Source of the DNA: JBJGXI01 sp045635475
GTDB taxonomy: Bacteria > Bacillota > Bacilli > Bacillales > Amphibacillaceae
Length of the DNA stretch: 57,533 nt
Reading direction: 5' to 3'
NCBI RefSeq assembly: GCF_045635475.1
Contig: NZ_JBJGXI010000035.1
Location: 1 to 57,533 of the forward strand
In this document: positions 32,835-41,125 of the stretch, one piece after another
How the letters are laid out: every line of letters begins with the position of its first letter
Position numbering within the stretch: position 1 is the stretch's first letter
Notes under the pieces: model-generated
What the model was told of the DNA's origin: nothing
What the model saw: the letters and a program-made list of their open reading frames with translations, nothing else
The model's database searches: none
Translations under genes and position numbers: made by a program

Positions 32835-33599
32835 TCAATTTTTTGTAATTACTGTATGCTTATTTTCTTTGCCTGATAAAAACCAACCACTAATTGCGAT
32901 AATTAGTAACATCCCCCAGAAAGTTACTTCCCATTCGCTACTGTGAGGAAAGTGTTCAGGAAGTATTCCTACTGCTGGACGAGCAAGTGTAATGACTGCA
33001 AGCTTAACACCAACCCAACCGACAATAACGTATGCAGTCGTTTCTAACCCAGGTCGCTTGTCCAATAATAGAATAAACCAACCTGCTGCATACTTGATTA
33101 ATATCAAGCCTGCCACTGCCCCTGCAACAACAATCGCAAATTGCGCTCCATCCATGCCGCCAAATTGCGGAAGTGGAGTTATTGGCAAGGTGACAGCCAA
33201 TGTTACAGCAGCAAGAATAGAATCAATTGCAAACGCAAGATCCGTAACACCTATTTTAGCAACTGTGGGCCAAAAACCTTTACTACCTGAAACACTAACG
33301 TCGTTTTCGTTTTCTTTAAAGAACACATGCTTCACGGCTAAATATATAAGGTATGCAGCACCAATCGCTTGTATTTGCCATACATTAACCAAAAAAGAGA
33401 TTGCAAATAGCGCAGCGAATCTGAATACAAACGCTATGATAATCCCGTAATTTATGGCACGTTTTTTCTGATCTGCTGGTAGATGCTTAGCTATTACTGC
33501 AAGAACCAATGCATTGTCTGCTGACAAGATTCCTTCTAAGCCAATTAATATTAATAAAGTCCATCCATATTCAAGCCATAGCGAATCCAATATAGGCAC
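32835..33599 (-). CDS. TerC-family integral membrane protein (YkoY/YceF type)
   Basis: A 254-residue protein with seven or eight membrane helices and the TerC signatures GLEGILSADNALVLAVIAKH and IGVTDLAFAIDSILAAVTLA, each with acidic residues inside the membrane that are thought to bind metal. B. subtilis relatives YceF and YkoY take part in manganese export, possibly to exported enzymes; that role is inferred here. The start is GTG at 33599 behind TAGGAGAGGGGA. A strong promoter and a leader of about 150 bases with two tandem hairpins precede it. Confidence 0.9.
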   Translation of the reverse strand: MPILDSLWLEYGWTLLILIGLEGILSADNALVLAVIAKHLPADQKKRAINYGIIIAFVFRFAALFAISFLVNVWQIQAIGAAYLIYLAVKHVFFKENENDVSVSGSKGFWPTVAKIGVTDLAFAIDSILAAVTLAVTLPITPLPQFGGMDGAQFAIVVAGAVAGLILIKYAAGWFILLLDKRPGLETTAYVIVGWVGVKLAVITLARPAVGILPEHFPHSSEWEVTFWGMLLIIAISGWFLSGKENKHTVITKN

Positions 33600-33620
33600 T
33601 CCCCTCTCCTACAATTAAAA

Positions 33621-33694
33621 TAAGACCTCCACCAATTTGTCCGTGGCTAAAGGCCTTTTTAAAAATCAAGCCTTCACCTTTAGGCAAAGATCTT
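33621..33694 (-). promoter_or_regulatory. Structured 5' leader of the TerC gene (two tandem hairpins)
   Basis: In transcript order the first hairpin lies at 33662-33694 (GCCT with AGGC and AUC with GAU, followed by UUUUU). The second is at 33621-33657, with AAGGCCT pairing AGGTCTT and an inner CCAC/GTGG pairing, followed by AUUUUAA. Both resemble terminators, suggesting attenuation or a regulatory leader. The conserved GGGGAGUAG core of the yybP-ykoY manganese riboswitch is not visible. Confidence 0.5.
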
Positions 33695-33754
33695 GCTAAC
33701 TATATCGTCTATAAAGATTGCGAATATTAATATATCGCCTAATAAAACAGTATG

Positions 33755-33783
33755 ATTATACCACTTCCGTTATGCCTTGTCCA
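33755..33783 (-). promoter_or_regulatory. Sigma-A promoter of the TerC gene
   Basis: TGGACA (complement of 33778-33783) and a perfect TATAAT (complement of 33755-33760) are spaced by 17 bases. Confidence 0.75.
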
Positions 33784-33877
33784 GATTACAGCTCCTCCAT
33801 ATTACTATACAAAACCGAACACGTGTATAAGTAATATTTTTGTATGACAAAATAGGCACAAGGAGGTCGAGACAATT

Positions 33878-34705
33878 ATGGATAAGGAAATAGAAGATTT
33901 TGAACAAGATGGCTTCGATATGGACCACGCGGAGGCTGAAGAGATTTTAGATGACCTTGCTTTTTATCGTACGTTATTAGCAAATGTATGTATGATCGGA
34001 AAACCAGATACAGCCGAATGGGTATTAATTGATACAGGGGCAGCTAACTATAGCAAACGTATTCGCGCTGCATGTCAAAAGCGGTACGGCTCTGCGCCTC
34101 CAAAAGCAATTATTCTTACACACGGGCATTTTGATCATGTCGGTTCTGCCAAAAAACTGGCCGAATATTGGGATGTACCTATTTATATTCATCCTAAAGA
34201 AATAGATTACGTTAACGGAACAAAACAATATCCACCTGCTGATCCTACGGTTGGTGGGGGGATAATATCATTGTTATCGCCTATTTTTCCTACTAAGGCC
34301 GTAAACTTAGATGAATGGGTAAGGCCATTACCAGATGATGGGGAGCTACCATTTTTAGCTGATTGGAAATACATACTTACTCCCGGACATTCACCTGGTC
34401 ACATTTCACTATTTCGCAAGCATGATCGTACATTAGTAGCCGGCGATGCCATTACTACAGAAAAAGCAGAATCTGGAATAGCTGTATTTTTTGCTCTCCA
34501 AAAGGTACACGGTCCTCCAGCTTATTTTACACACGAATGGGACCGTGCAGAAGAATCCGTCAAGACACTAGCCGAACTTGATCCGGAAGTGCTCATAACA
34601 GGACACGGCTTACCGATGAGTGGAGAGCTATTACGCAAACAATTACATGAACTGGCAGCCAATTTCAAAACACTCGCTATTCCAAAGCATAAAAGAGAAC
34701 ACTAA
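33878..34705 (+). CDS. Metallo-beta-lactamase-fold hydrolase
   Basis: A 275-residue MBL-fold protein. The metal site is complete: LTHGHFDHVG (first His pair and Asp-His), PGHSPGHISLF, the bridging aspartate in VAGDAI, and the last histidine in LITGHGLPMSG. An acidic N-terminal stretch (residues 1-27) is unusual. Members hydrolyse thioesters, lactones or phosphodiesters, and the substrate here is unknown. The ATG at 33878 lies eleven bases after AAGGAGG, a long but acceptable spacing. It is a single gene with a strong terminator. Confidence 0.85.
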   Translation: MDKEIEDFEQDGFDMDHAEAEEILDDLAFYRTLLANVCMIGKPDTAEWVLIDTGAANYSKRIRAACQKRYGSAPPKAIILTHGHFDHVGSAKKLAEYWDVPIYIHPKEIDYVNGTKQYPPADPTVGGGIISLLSPIFPTKAVNLDEWVRPLPDDGELPFLADWKYILTPGHSPGHISLFRKHDRTLVAGDAITTEKAESGIAVFFALQKVHGPPAYFTHEWDRAEESVKTLAELDPEVLITGHGLPMSGELLRKQLHELAANFKTLAIPKHKREH

Positions 34706-34730
34706 TTTTAGACTTAATTTTCTGCATCGT

Positions 34731-34757
34731 AAAAGGAGTGAAGATCTCACTCCTTTT
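34731..34757 (+). terminator. Terminator of the MBL-fold gene
   Basis: AAAAGGAGTGA (34731-34741) and TCACTCCTTTT (34747-34757) form a perfect 11-bp stem with T-rich sequence following. Confidence 0.9.
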
Positions 34758-34784
34758 ACTTTTGCTGTATGGACTACCATAAAC

Positions 34785-34979
34785 CTACAATTCCAAATCG
34801 TCATCCTCTTGCTTTCGGGTCTGTTCATCTTTACTTGTAAACAATGAAAATATAGAAATAATCACAAATGCAGCTCCTAGACCAATAAAAAGACCCGCTC
34901 CTGGATAACCAAGAAGTTTACCAATTCCCAATCCCATCAATAACCCACCCGGAACCATATAACTAAGCCGCTTATCCAA
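34785..34979 (-). CDS. Small two-helix membrane protein, function unknown
   Basis: A 64-residue protein with two hydrophobic stretches (about residues 8-26, glycine-rich GGLLMGLGIGKLLGY, and 28-47) and an acidic cytoplasmic tail (DEQTRKQEDDDLEL). I do not recognise a named family. The start is TTG at 34979, ten bases after AAAGGAGG. It follows the AIM24 gene by 33 bases on the same strand and is likely co-transcribed with it. Confidence 0.7.
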   Translation of the reverse strand: MDKRLSYMVPGGLLMGLGIGKLLGYPGAGLFIGLGAAFVIISIFSLFTSKDEQTRKQEDDDLEL

Positions 34980-35012
34980 TGACTCACATCCTCCTTTTAT
35001 TACAGAATGTCG

Positions 35013-35714
35013 TTAATTCGAACCATTACTATTCATATATACTTCTTCGAATGGTTGGACAATGACAAATCCTTCTCCGGAGAATTCCATTTGAATTGAC
35101 TCTCCACTACCTCGACCCAAAAATGTTCTAAAGCTAATATCTGTGCGAAACTCAGGCTGAAGGTGACCTGACCAAGCTACCGTTGCATTCGGATCCGTAA
35201 TAACAGGCTCTCCCGGACGTACTAGTAACGTTAATGGCTCATAGTGAGAAGTAACAGCTACCATTCCACTGCCTTTTAAGGTTACATTAAATAGTCCTCC
35301 AGACATCATGCCAGCAATTCTTTTCATCAGCTTAATATCCCACTCGATATTACCTGGTTCAAAGGCAAGTAAATCATTTCCATTTACTGTAATTGACTCA
35401 TTATTTAATTCGAAAATTGTAATTTTCTTACCTTGATCTGCTAAGTATAAACGTCCTCTTCCGGTCGCTTTCATTAATGAACTTCCTTCACCGGTTAGCG
35501 CTTTCTTAAACATCTTACCTACACCATGTTCCAATACTTTTTCTCGCTCAAACTTTATTTTTCCGTTATAGGAAATCATAGAACCAGCTTTCGCCCATAC
35601 TTGATCAATCAAATTAACTTCAAGAATTCTTGGTGTTTCCAATTCAAAATATTCATTTTCACCTTCATCTTGTTTTGTCTGCTTTATGAATTCGTCTAGA
35701 GAATACTTACCCAT
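35013..35714 (-). CDS. AIM24-family protein
   Basis: A 233-residue protein of the AIM24 (DUF124) family, a beta-rich fold related to tryptophan-RNA-attenuator-like repeats. Typical segments are VWAKAGSMISYNGKIKF, LYLADQGKKITIFELN and GLFNVTLKGSGMVAVTS, ending in FSGEGFVIVQP. The bacterial role is unknown. The ATG at 35714 follows AAAGGAGCTGTTGTA. It is probably in an operon with the downstream 64-residue membrane protein. The 35715-35894 gap upstream is A/T-rich and holds no gene. Confidence 0.85.
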   Translation of the reverse strand: MGKYSLDEFIKQTKQDEGENEYFELETPRILEVNLIDQVWAKAGSMISYNGKIKFEREKVLEHGVGKMFKKALTGEGSSLMKATGRGRLYLADQGKKITIFELNNESITVNGNDLLAFEPGNIEWDIKLMKRIAGMMSGGLFNVTLKGSGMVAVTSHYEPLTLLVRPGEPVITDPNATVAWSGHLQPEFRTDISFRTFLGRGSGESIQMEFSGEGFVIVQPFEEVYMNSNGSN

Positions 35715-35894
35715 TTACAACAGCTCCTTTGTCTTATCTTGTTATATATACGATTGACCGTGGGGAAAGTTTCATTCACAAGACTACCTCTTTTCATTTA
35801 TAAATTTAATTACCCTATTTATTATATTCTGATAACACAAACCCTCTTATTACGTACTTATAAAGATAACAAAATCATAATATATAATACCCTT

Positions 35895-37064
35895 CTACCA
35901 TGCAATTTTCCCCATTACTACAGATTTTTTTGCACCAGTAGCTTTCGGTATATTATTAGTTCTTTTCTTGTAACATTGATAACCTAGAATTGCAAAAGTT
36001 ATAGCTTCTTTTGCATCTGCTGGAATACCATAGTAATCGGTTCCTTCAATCAAAACTCCTTCTGGTAATAAAGCCTTTAATTCTTTCATTAACGTTTGAT
36101 TATAGTACCCTCCGCCACTTACTAAAACTTCTTTTATATCTTTTAATTCGACATATCTATTAATTTCCTTAGCAATCGTTTTTCCAGTCAATGCTGTAAC
36201 TGTTGCTAATTTGTCATAGTCTGTAATACCTAATTTACTCGCTTCATCCCACAACAGATTCGCAAACTCTTCTCCAAACAATTCTCTACCTGTACTTTTG
36301 GGCGGCAACTGATTATAGTATGGATGCATAAGAAGTTGATTTAGCCAACCTTCATTTACTTTTCCTTTAGCAGCTAGCAATCCATTTCTATCAAAAGATT
36401 GCACTCCTTTAGTTATCCTATTAGTAAACATATCAATCATCATATTTCCTGGACCTGTATCAAAAGCGATAATATCTGATTCGTTCGCGCTTGCAGGTAA
36501 AACAGTCAAATTGGATATCCCACCGATATTCAATAGTACTCTCCCAATCTTTCCCTTGAAAAGAAGATAATCAGCATAAGGAACTAAAGGTGCTCCTTGT
36601 CCACCTGCAGCCATATCTCGAGTTCTAAAGTCTCCAACAGTTGTAATACCTGTCTGCTCTGCGATCACACCAATATCACCAATTTGCAAAGTCGAAGTCA
36701 CATTTCTTCCATTTATTGCAACCGGTTCGGGTTGGTGAAAAATAGTTTGCCCGTGTGAACTAACTAGCTGGATATCTCCCTTATGAAAATTCGCTTCACG
36801 AATGACTATTTCAGCAGCTTCAGCAAACAATTCGCCTAGAAGCATGTTCATTGTTGAAATATCAACAATACTCGCTTTTTCAGGTTGGCAAAGATCATAT
36901 AGCTTTTTTTTTACAACTTCTGAAAAGGGTACAGTTTTAAAATTAATTAGTTGCCAATCAATGTTATGATTATGCTCTGTCAGTTTTACCAATGCAGCAT
37001 CAATTCCATCCAAGGATGTGCCTGACATCAACCCAACAACATAGCTAGAAGAACTCGTACTCAT
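35895..37064 (-). CDS. anmK: Anhydro-N-acetylmuramic acid kinase
   Basis: A 389-residue AnmK, which phosphorylates and opens 1,6-anhydro-MurNAc, a product of lytic transglycosylases, to MurNAc-6-phosphate. Signatures are GLMSGTSLDGIDAAL for ATP binding, SSHGQTIFHQP, TVGDFRTRDMAAGGQGAPLV, LLNIGGISNLT and FDTGPGNMMID. Length is normal. The ATG at 37064 has an AAAGGAAAA site. It is the last gene of the recycling locus, separated from the AmiE-like gene by an intrinsic terminator, so it may be expressed partly by readthrough. Its product would feed MurQ. Confidence 0.95.
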   Translation of the reverse strand: MSTSSSSYVVGLMSGTSLDGIDAALVKLTEHNHNIDWQLINFKTVPFSEVVKKKLYDLCQPEKASIVDISTMNMLLGELFAEAAEIVIREANFHKGDIQLVSSHGQTIFHQPEPVAINGRNVTSTLQIGDIGVIAEQTGITTVGDFRTRDMAAGGQGAPLVPYADYLLFKGKIGRVLLNIGGISNLTVLPASANESDIIAFDTGPGNMMIDMFTNRITKGVQSFDRNGLLAAKGKVNEGWLNQLLMHPYYNQLPPKSTGRELFGEEFANLLWDEASKLGITDYDKLATVTALTGKTIAKEINRYVELKDIKEVLVSGGGYYNQTLMKELKALLPEGVLIEGTDYYGIPADAKEAITFAILGYQCYKKRTNNIPKATGAKKSVVMGKIAW

Positions 37065-37098
37065 CTACATTTTCCTTTCTATTGATACAGAATAAAAA

Positions 37099-37130
37099 TA
37101 AAAAAACAGGTTAGCAATGATCCAACCTGT
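37099..37130 (-). terminator. Intrinsic terminator between the AmiE-like gene and anmK
   Basis: ACAGGTT (37106-37112) pairs with AACCTGT (37124-37130). The A-run at 37099-37105 gives a long U-run on the minus strand. Confidence 0.85.
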
Positions 37131-37142
37131 AAAAATACCCTT

Positions 37143-38189
37143 CTAACAATAAGAGCGAATAATATTATGGAGCCGCGGACGTAGCCTTAAGATGTGCGGC
37201 TGTCTTCCATAATGGACTCGATTTGTTAGTAATATGACATGTAAATCAATGTCAGGGTCAAACCAGATACTCGTTCCAGTAAAACCAGTATGTCCATAAG
37301 AACGACTAGAGAATAAGTCTCCACAAGCAGGCAATTTTTGCCCCTTCACTACCCAGCCTAATCCTCTATATTCTGTATCAAATGGTGTGTGATTTTGCTT
37401 AGACAGCGCCAATGCTACATTTGACAATATCTGTTTCCCTTCAAATTCCCCACCATTCTCAATCATTTTCGCATAATTTTGTAGGTCTTTAATGGTAGAA
37501 AACAACCCAGCGTGACCACTAATACCACCCATAGCTTCCGTATTTTCATCGTGAACGACTCCACATTTATACTCGTTCAATTTTTCGCTATATTCTGTCG
37601 CAGCATATCGTTCTCGAGAAAACGATGGATTGTAGCCACAACAAAGCATGTTTAAAGGTTTAAAAAGCTGCTCTTCGGTAAATTGCTCAAAAGGTTGTGT
37701 CGTAACTTTTTCGATTACTTTATATAACATGATCAAGCCAAGATCACTATACACTACCTTTTGATCCGGCGAATGATCTAGCTCCTCGGCAAAAATTGTT
37801 TCGATAATCTTATTTCTTGAAAAATTTTCTGCATAATATGACTTGTGTGCAGGTAAACCCGACGTATGAGTTAATAGATGTCTAATTGTAATTTTTTCCT
37901 TACCATTCTGACCGAACTTAGGTAAAAAGTGCGATATCGGGTCATCTAGCCTAATTTCTCCATTATCGATCAACTTTAAAATGGAAGGTAAGGTAGCAAC
38001 TATTTTTGTCAATGATGCAAGATCAAACACCGTATCAAGACTCATCGGTAATTTATTCGGGTATACCGAGCGATAACCAATAGCCTCTTCCATTACCGTT
38101 TTTCCACCGTAGGAAACACTAATGACCGCTCCAGGAATATGCTCCAAGTCTATTTCCTTCTGCAAAAATTGAAGTACTTTTTCTCTCAT
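37143..38189 (-). CDS. Beta-lactamase-fold serine hydrolase, AmiE-like (muropeptide amidase)
   Basis: A 348-residue class-C-type serine hydrolase. The catalytic SxxK is in FDLASLTKIV, the second motif is VVYSDLG, and the third, usually KTG, is HTG in SYGHTGFTGTS. B. subtilis AmiE (YbbE), in the murQ-nagZ operon, uses this fold to remove the peptide from MurNAc. The B. subtilis protein is exported and about 440 residues long, whereas this one has no signal peptide and is about 90 residues shorter, so it is probably cytoplasmic. The start has an AAATGA context with a weak ribosome site. It lies 16 bases after the second tandem GNAT gene. Confidence 0.82.
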   Translation of the reverse strand: MREKVLQFLQKEIDLEHIPGAVISVSYGGKTVMEEAIGYRSVYPNKLPMSLDTVFDLASLTKIVATLPSILKLIDNGEIRLDDPISHFLPKFGQNGKEKITIRHLLTHTSGLPAHKSYYAENFSRNKIIETIFAEELDHSPDQKVVYSDLGLIMLYKVIEKVTTQPFEQFTEEQLFKPLNMLCCGYNPSFSRERYAATEYSEKLNEYKCGVVHDENTEAMGGISGHAGLFSTIKDLQNYAKMIENGGEFEGKQILSNVALALSKQNHTPFDTEYRGLGWVVKGQKLPACGDLFSSRSYGHTGFTGTSIWFDPDIDLHVILLTNRVHYGRQPHILRLRPRLHNIIRSYC

Positions 38190-38205
38190 TTGATATCACT
38201 CATTT

Positions 38206-39162
38206 CTAATCTAATTGCTTTTCGTAAGATTGATAGCTTTTACAAACTTCAAAGCCAAGTTTGTTATAAAATTTGATTAACTCTGTCCAATCTATAACAA
38301 TCGAAAAGATATTTCGTTTCCTTAAATAGTAGACAGCAGCTTTAACAATTGATAGGCCATAGCGATTTTTCCGTTCGTTTGCGTCAATACCTAATGGACC
38401 GATCCCACCTAATTCATTCTCATATGATGGTGCCCAATACACATTTTGTGCAATAATCGGTGACTTTGCATCATTAATCCGACAAAAGCCAATAATCTCG
38501 CCTCTTTTTTTAGCCACAACGAATTCACGACCCGTTCCACCTTTATCAAAATATTGCATTGCTTCATATTCCCAGCGACCTGGAAAACATTGCTTCAAAA
38601 AGCTTAAAAAAGTCTGTCGTTCCTGTTCCCGTAAAATAGTGAATTCTACATCATCTATTTCCGGCAAGGATAGACCTTCATTTTGTTCGTAGTGACAATC
38701 TAGATCATGGGCAATGTATCCTTTTTTATACCCTTGCCTCTCGAACCAATTTACACTGTCTGCATATTCCAATGGTACTCCTGGGAAATAGTGCCACGTA
38801 TCCATTCCAATCAACACACGCTTCACTCCGCATTCTTTTAATGCCGATTCCGCATGCTGTAATAATTGTTTTCCAATACCTCTACCACGATAATTGCTGT
38901 CAACTAGCAATACTTGTATCCAACCAGTTTCCCTACTAATACCTACATCGGTGTCATCTTGCCATTTTTTTGCTACAACAAAGCCAATGATACCGTCCTC
39001 ATCGTTGACTACTATTTGTGACCCCATCTTAAATAAATTTACATCTTGAAAGCTATTTTGTTCAAATAGCTCTGGTCGCATTGGAAAATCCGCTCTTAGC
39101 TCTTTATTCCATAAATCGACTAACTCTGACAATCTATTCTTTTCCCAGGAAATAAATCTCAT
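38206..39162 (-). CDS. Tandem GNAT acetyltransferase, possible GlmA-like
   Basis: A 318-residue protein made of two GNAT domains. The first carries the acetyl-CoA loop VDSNYRGRGIGKQLL at about residues 88-102; the second has the weaker loop DANERKNRYGLSIVKAA near residue 255. Two-domain GNATs occur in peptidoglycan-recycling clusters; the clostridial GlmA re-acetylates glucosamine and glucosaminides. By context this protein may restore acetyl groups on GlcN- or MurN-containing fragments. It lies six bases after murK and 16 before the AmiE-like gene, inside the operon. Substrate is inference. Confidence 0.7.
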   Translation of the reverse strand: MRFISWEKNRLSELVDLWNKELRADFPMRPELFEQNSFQDVNLFKMGSQIVVNDEDGIIGFVVAKKWQDDTDVGISRETGWIQVLLVDSNYRGRGIGKQLLQHAESALKECGVKRVLIGMDTWHYFPGVPLEYADSVNWFERQGYKKGYIAHDLDCHYEQNEGLSLPEIDDVEFTILREQERQTFLSFLKQCFPGRWEYEAMQYFDKGGTGREFVVAKKRGEIIGFCRINDAKSPIIAQNVYWAPSYENELGGIGPLGIDANERKNRYGLSIVKAAVYYLRKRNIFSIVIDWTELIKFYNKLGFEVCKSYQSYEKQLD

Positions 39163-39168
39163 TATTAT

Positions 39169-40152
39169 CTACACCTCATTTCTGTTAAAGTTAGTAACAA
39201 AATCTTGTGTCGTATTTTCATCAATCCACTCTTGTTCTTGTTTCCAACCTGCTATTACCGCTCCACCAACAGGATCGAGTTGCGGAATAATTAGCGAGGT
39301 ATCCATTTGATATTGTTCCAAGATTAGATTAACTTCCCCTTCAAATAAATCTAATCTATGAAATAGCCCACCAGTTAGGACAACTGGGATTTTACGTTTT
39401 TCTTTCGACGAGAACAATTTTGTAGCCAAACTAGCGATAGATTTTCCTAAATCCTGGCCACACTTTTTAATAATTTTCCCAGCTACAATATCACCATGGT
39501 CTGCTGCTTGAACGACAATTCTGCTTAATGAAGCAATTAATTCTCTTGGATTATCCTGGTATATAATTCGAATGACTGTAGATAAGTCATCTACTTTAAA
39601 ATGGTCAACCAAGAGCTGTTGAATAATTGTATCGTTTCCAGCTCCATCGTAAGCGAGAAAAGCTGCTTCTAGTCCATCTCTCCCTAGTTGGTAACCGCTT
39701 CCTTTATCACTAAACAAATAACCCCAACCACCAACTCTCCCTCTTTCTCCTCGCTCATTAAGACCATAAGCTATAGCTCCAGTCCCTGCAATTTGTACAA
39801 TTCCCGGCCTTCCGAATGTCCCCGAGTATAGAGCCGTGATTGCGTCATTATCTACACTTACTTTCACATCATTTGCTACCAATGAACTTAGTAAACGAGA
39901 CATTTCTTTATTATTAGTTGGGTGTTCTACCCCGGACATCCCTGCAAATAATCTAATAACTCGCTTGAACCTGTCACCAGATTGTTGTTTTAATAATTCT
40001 ATTAATAATGTTAGTTCTTGATTAATTTTTGAAAAAGAAACACTATTAGGATTACTAGCTCCGACTGTTGCTGAAGCTACAACATTTCCATTACAGTCAG
40101 CTATGACACCTTTCGTCTTTGTCCCACCACCGTCTATGGCTAATACGTACAT
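39169..40152 (-). CDS. murK: BadF/BadG-type sugar kinase, MurK-like (MurNAc/GlcNAc kinase)
   Basis: A 327-residue kinase of the acetate/sugar kinase superfamily. Signatures are YVLAIDGGGTKTKGVI (phosphate 1), ASNPNS, DNDAITALYSG, VQIAGTGAIAYG (phosphate 2), GGWGYLFSDKGSGYQLG and VVLTGGLFHR. The clostridial MurK in this family phosphorylates both MurNAc and GlcNAc. Its presence fits uptake of unphosphorylated sugars by an ABC system rather than the MurP phosphotransferase. The start is ATG at 40152, nine bases after GGAGG; longer frames overlap the ribosome site. A hairpin separates it from murR. Confidence 0.85.
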   Translation of the reverse strand: MYVLAIDGGGTKTKGVIADCNGNVVASATVGASNPNSVSFSKINQELTLLIELLKQQSGDRFKRVIRLFAGMSGVEHPTNNKEMSRLLSSLVANDVKVSVDNDAITALYSGTFGRPGIVQIAGTGAIAYGLNERGERGRVGGWGYLFSDKGSGYQLGRDGLEAAFLAYDGAGNDTIIQQLLVDHFKVDDLSTVIRIIYQDNPRELIASLSRIVVQAADHGDIVAGKIIKKCGQDLGKSIASLATKLFSSKEKRKIPVVLTGGLFHRLDLFEGEVNLILEQYQMDTSLIIPQLDPVGGAVIAGWKQEQEWIDENTTQDFVTNFNRNEV

Positions 40153-40184
40153 GTCATTCATCCTCCGGTACGTAGATATGAAAC

Positions 40185-40213
40185 GAGCCAACTCAAGTTT
40201 GAAGAGTTAGCTC
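40185..40213 (-). other. Hairpin between murR and murK
   Basis: GAGCCAACTC (40185-40194) pairs with GAGTTAGCTC (40204-40213) with one mismatch in ten. It is followed on the minus strand by GTTTC only, so partial attenuation or mRNA processing is more likely than full termination. Confidence 0.55.
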
Positions 40214-40215
40214 TT

Positions 40216-41100
40216 TTACAAATTGGATTTATTATAATTTCTCGTTCCGTTTTTCGTTAATAGCTCGATTGCATCTCTCGTTTTATTCAAGTGCGTTACC
40301 GTATCATCATAATTTATTGAGGCGACACACATGAATAAAATGTCCATTACTTGTAATTGTGCAATCCGCGAGGAAGTTGCACCACTACGAAATGTCGGTT
40401 CTTTCGTAGCTGACGTGTAAAGACGAATGTCAGCTTGTTCAGTCACAGGTGAATTTCCATACTTAGTTAAGCTAATGGTAGTTACATCGTTTTGCTTTGC
40501 TAGTTGTAGTACTTTAGCTACCTCCAGCGTTTGGCCAGAAAACGAAATACCGACAACAACGTCATCCTTTTGTGCGTTAGCCACCTGTGTTGCCGCCATG
40601 TGTAAATCGGTAAAAGCATAAGAAATTTTATTAATCCTCATGAATTTTTGTTGTGCATCAAGTGCAATGATACCTGACGCTCCTACACCAATAAAATGAA
40701 TCTTTCTTGCATTCGTTAATACTTGAACCGCTTGTTGTATTTCATCTATATGCAACAGCTCAGCCGTTTCTCGTATTGTCTGGATGCTATTGTCGGTCAT
40801 CTTTTCAATAATTGATTGCACTGGCTCATTCGGTTCAATATCACGAAAACCTTGAACGTCTGTCTTTTGCAGATCTCCAGCTACTCTTATTTTCAAATCC
40901 TGAAATCCTTTTAAATTTAAAGATTTACATAGTCGGATCACTGCTGCTCCACTCGTTAAGCTTCTTTTCCCTAGTTCATTTGCTGTAAGAGAGATTGCTT
41001 CTTGAGGATTCTCAATAATATAGGTTGCAATCTTTCGCTCAGAAGGTGGAAGCATAGACAGCATTTCCGTCAACATGGTGAGACCGCCATTCGTTGACAT
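40216..41100 (-). CDS. murR: RpiR-family transcriptional regulator, MurR-like
   Basis: A 294-residue regulator with an N-terminal RpiR helix-turn-helix (residues about 1-78, with LPPSERKIATYIIENPQEAI, and then SGAAVIRLCKSLNLKGFQDL). A C-terminal SIS sugar-phosphate domain follows (IHFIGVGASGIIALDAQQKF; SFSGQTLEV). In B. subtilis and E. coli MurR represses MurNAc-utilisation genes and responds to MurNAc-6-phosphate. The gene lies inside the operon it probably controls. The ATG at 41100 is preceded by AGAGAG. A 19-bp palindrome at the operon start (50858-50876) is a candidate site. Confidence 0.88.
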   Translation of the reverse strand: MSTNGGLTMLTEMLSMLPPSERKIATYIIENPQEAISLTANELGKRSLTSGAAVIRLCKSLNLKGFQDLKIRVAGDLQKTDVQGFRDIEPNEPVQSIIEKMTDNSIQTIRETAELLHIDEIQQAVQVLTNARKIHFIGVGASGIIALDAQQKFMRINKISYAFTDLHMAATQVANAQKDDVVVGISFSGQTLEVAKVLQLAKQNDVTTISLTKYGNSPVTEQADIRLYTSATKEPTFRSGATSSRIAQLQVMDILFMCVASINYDDTVTHLNKTRDAIELLTKNGTRNYNKSNL

Positions 41101-41125
41101 GAAATCAACTCTCTTCTGTATTAAA

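Noticed and set aside
33600..33760. yybP-ykoY manganese riboswitch before terC
   Set aside because: The conserved GGGGAGUAG core and partner loop are absent from the leader; only terminator-like hairpins are visible, so I report a structured leader instead.
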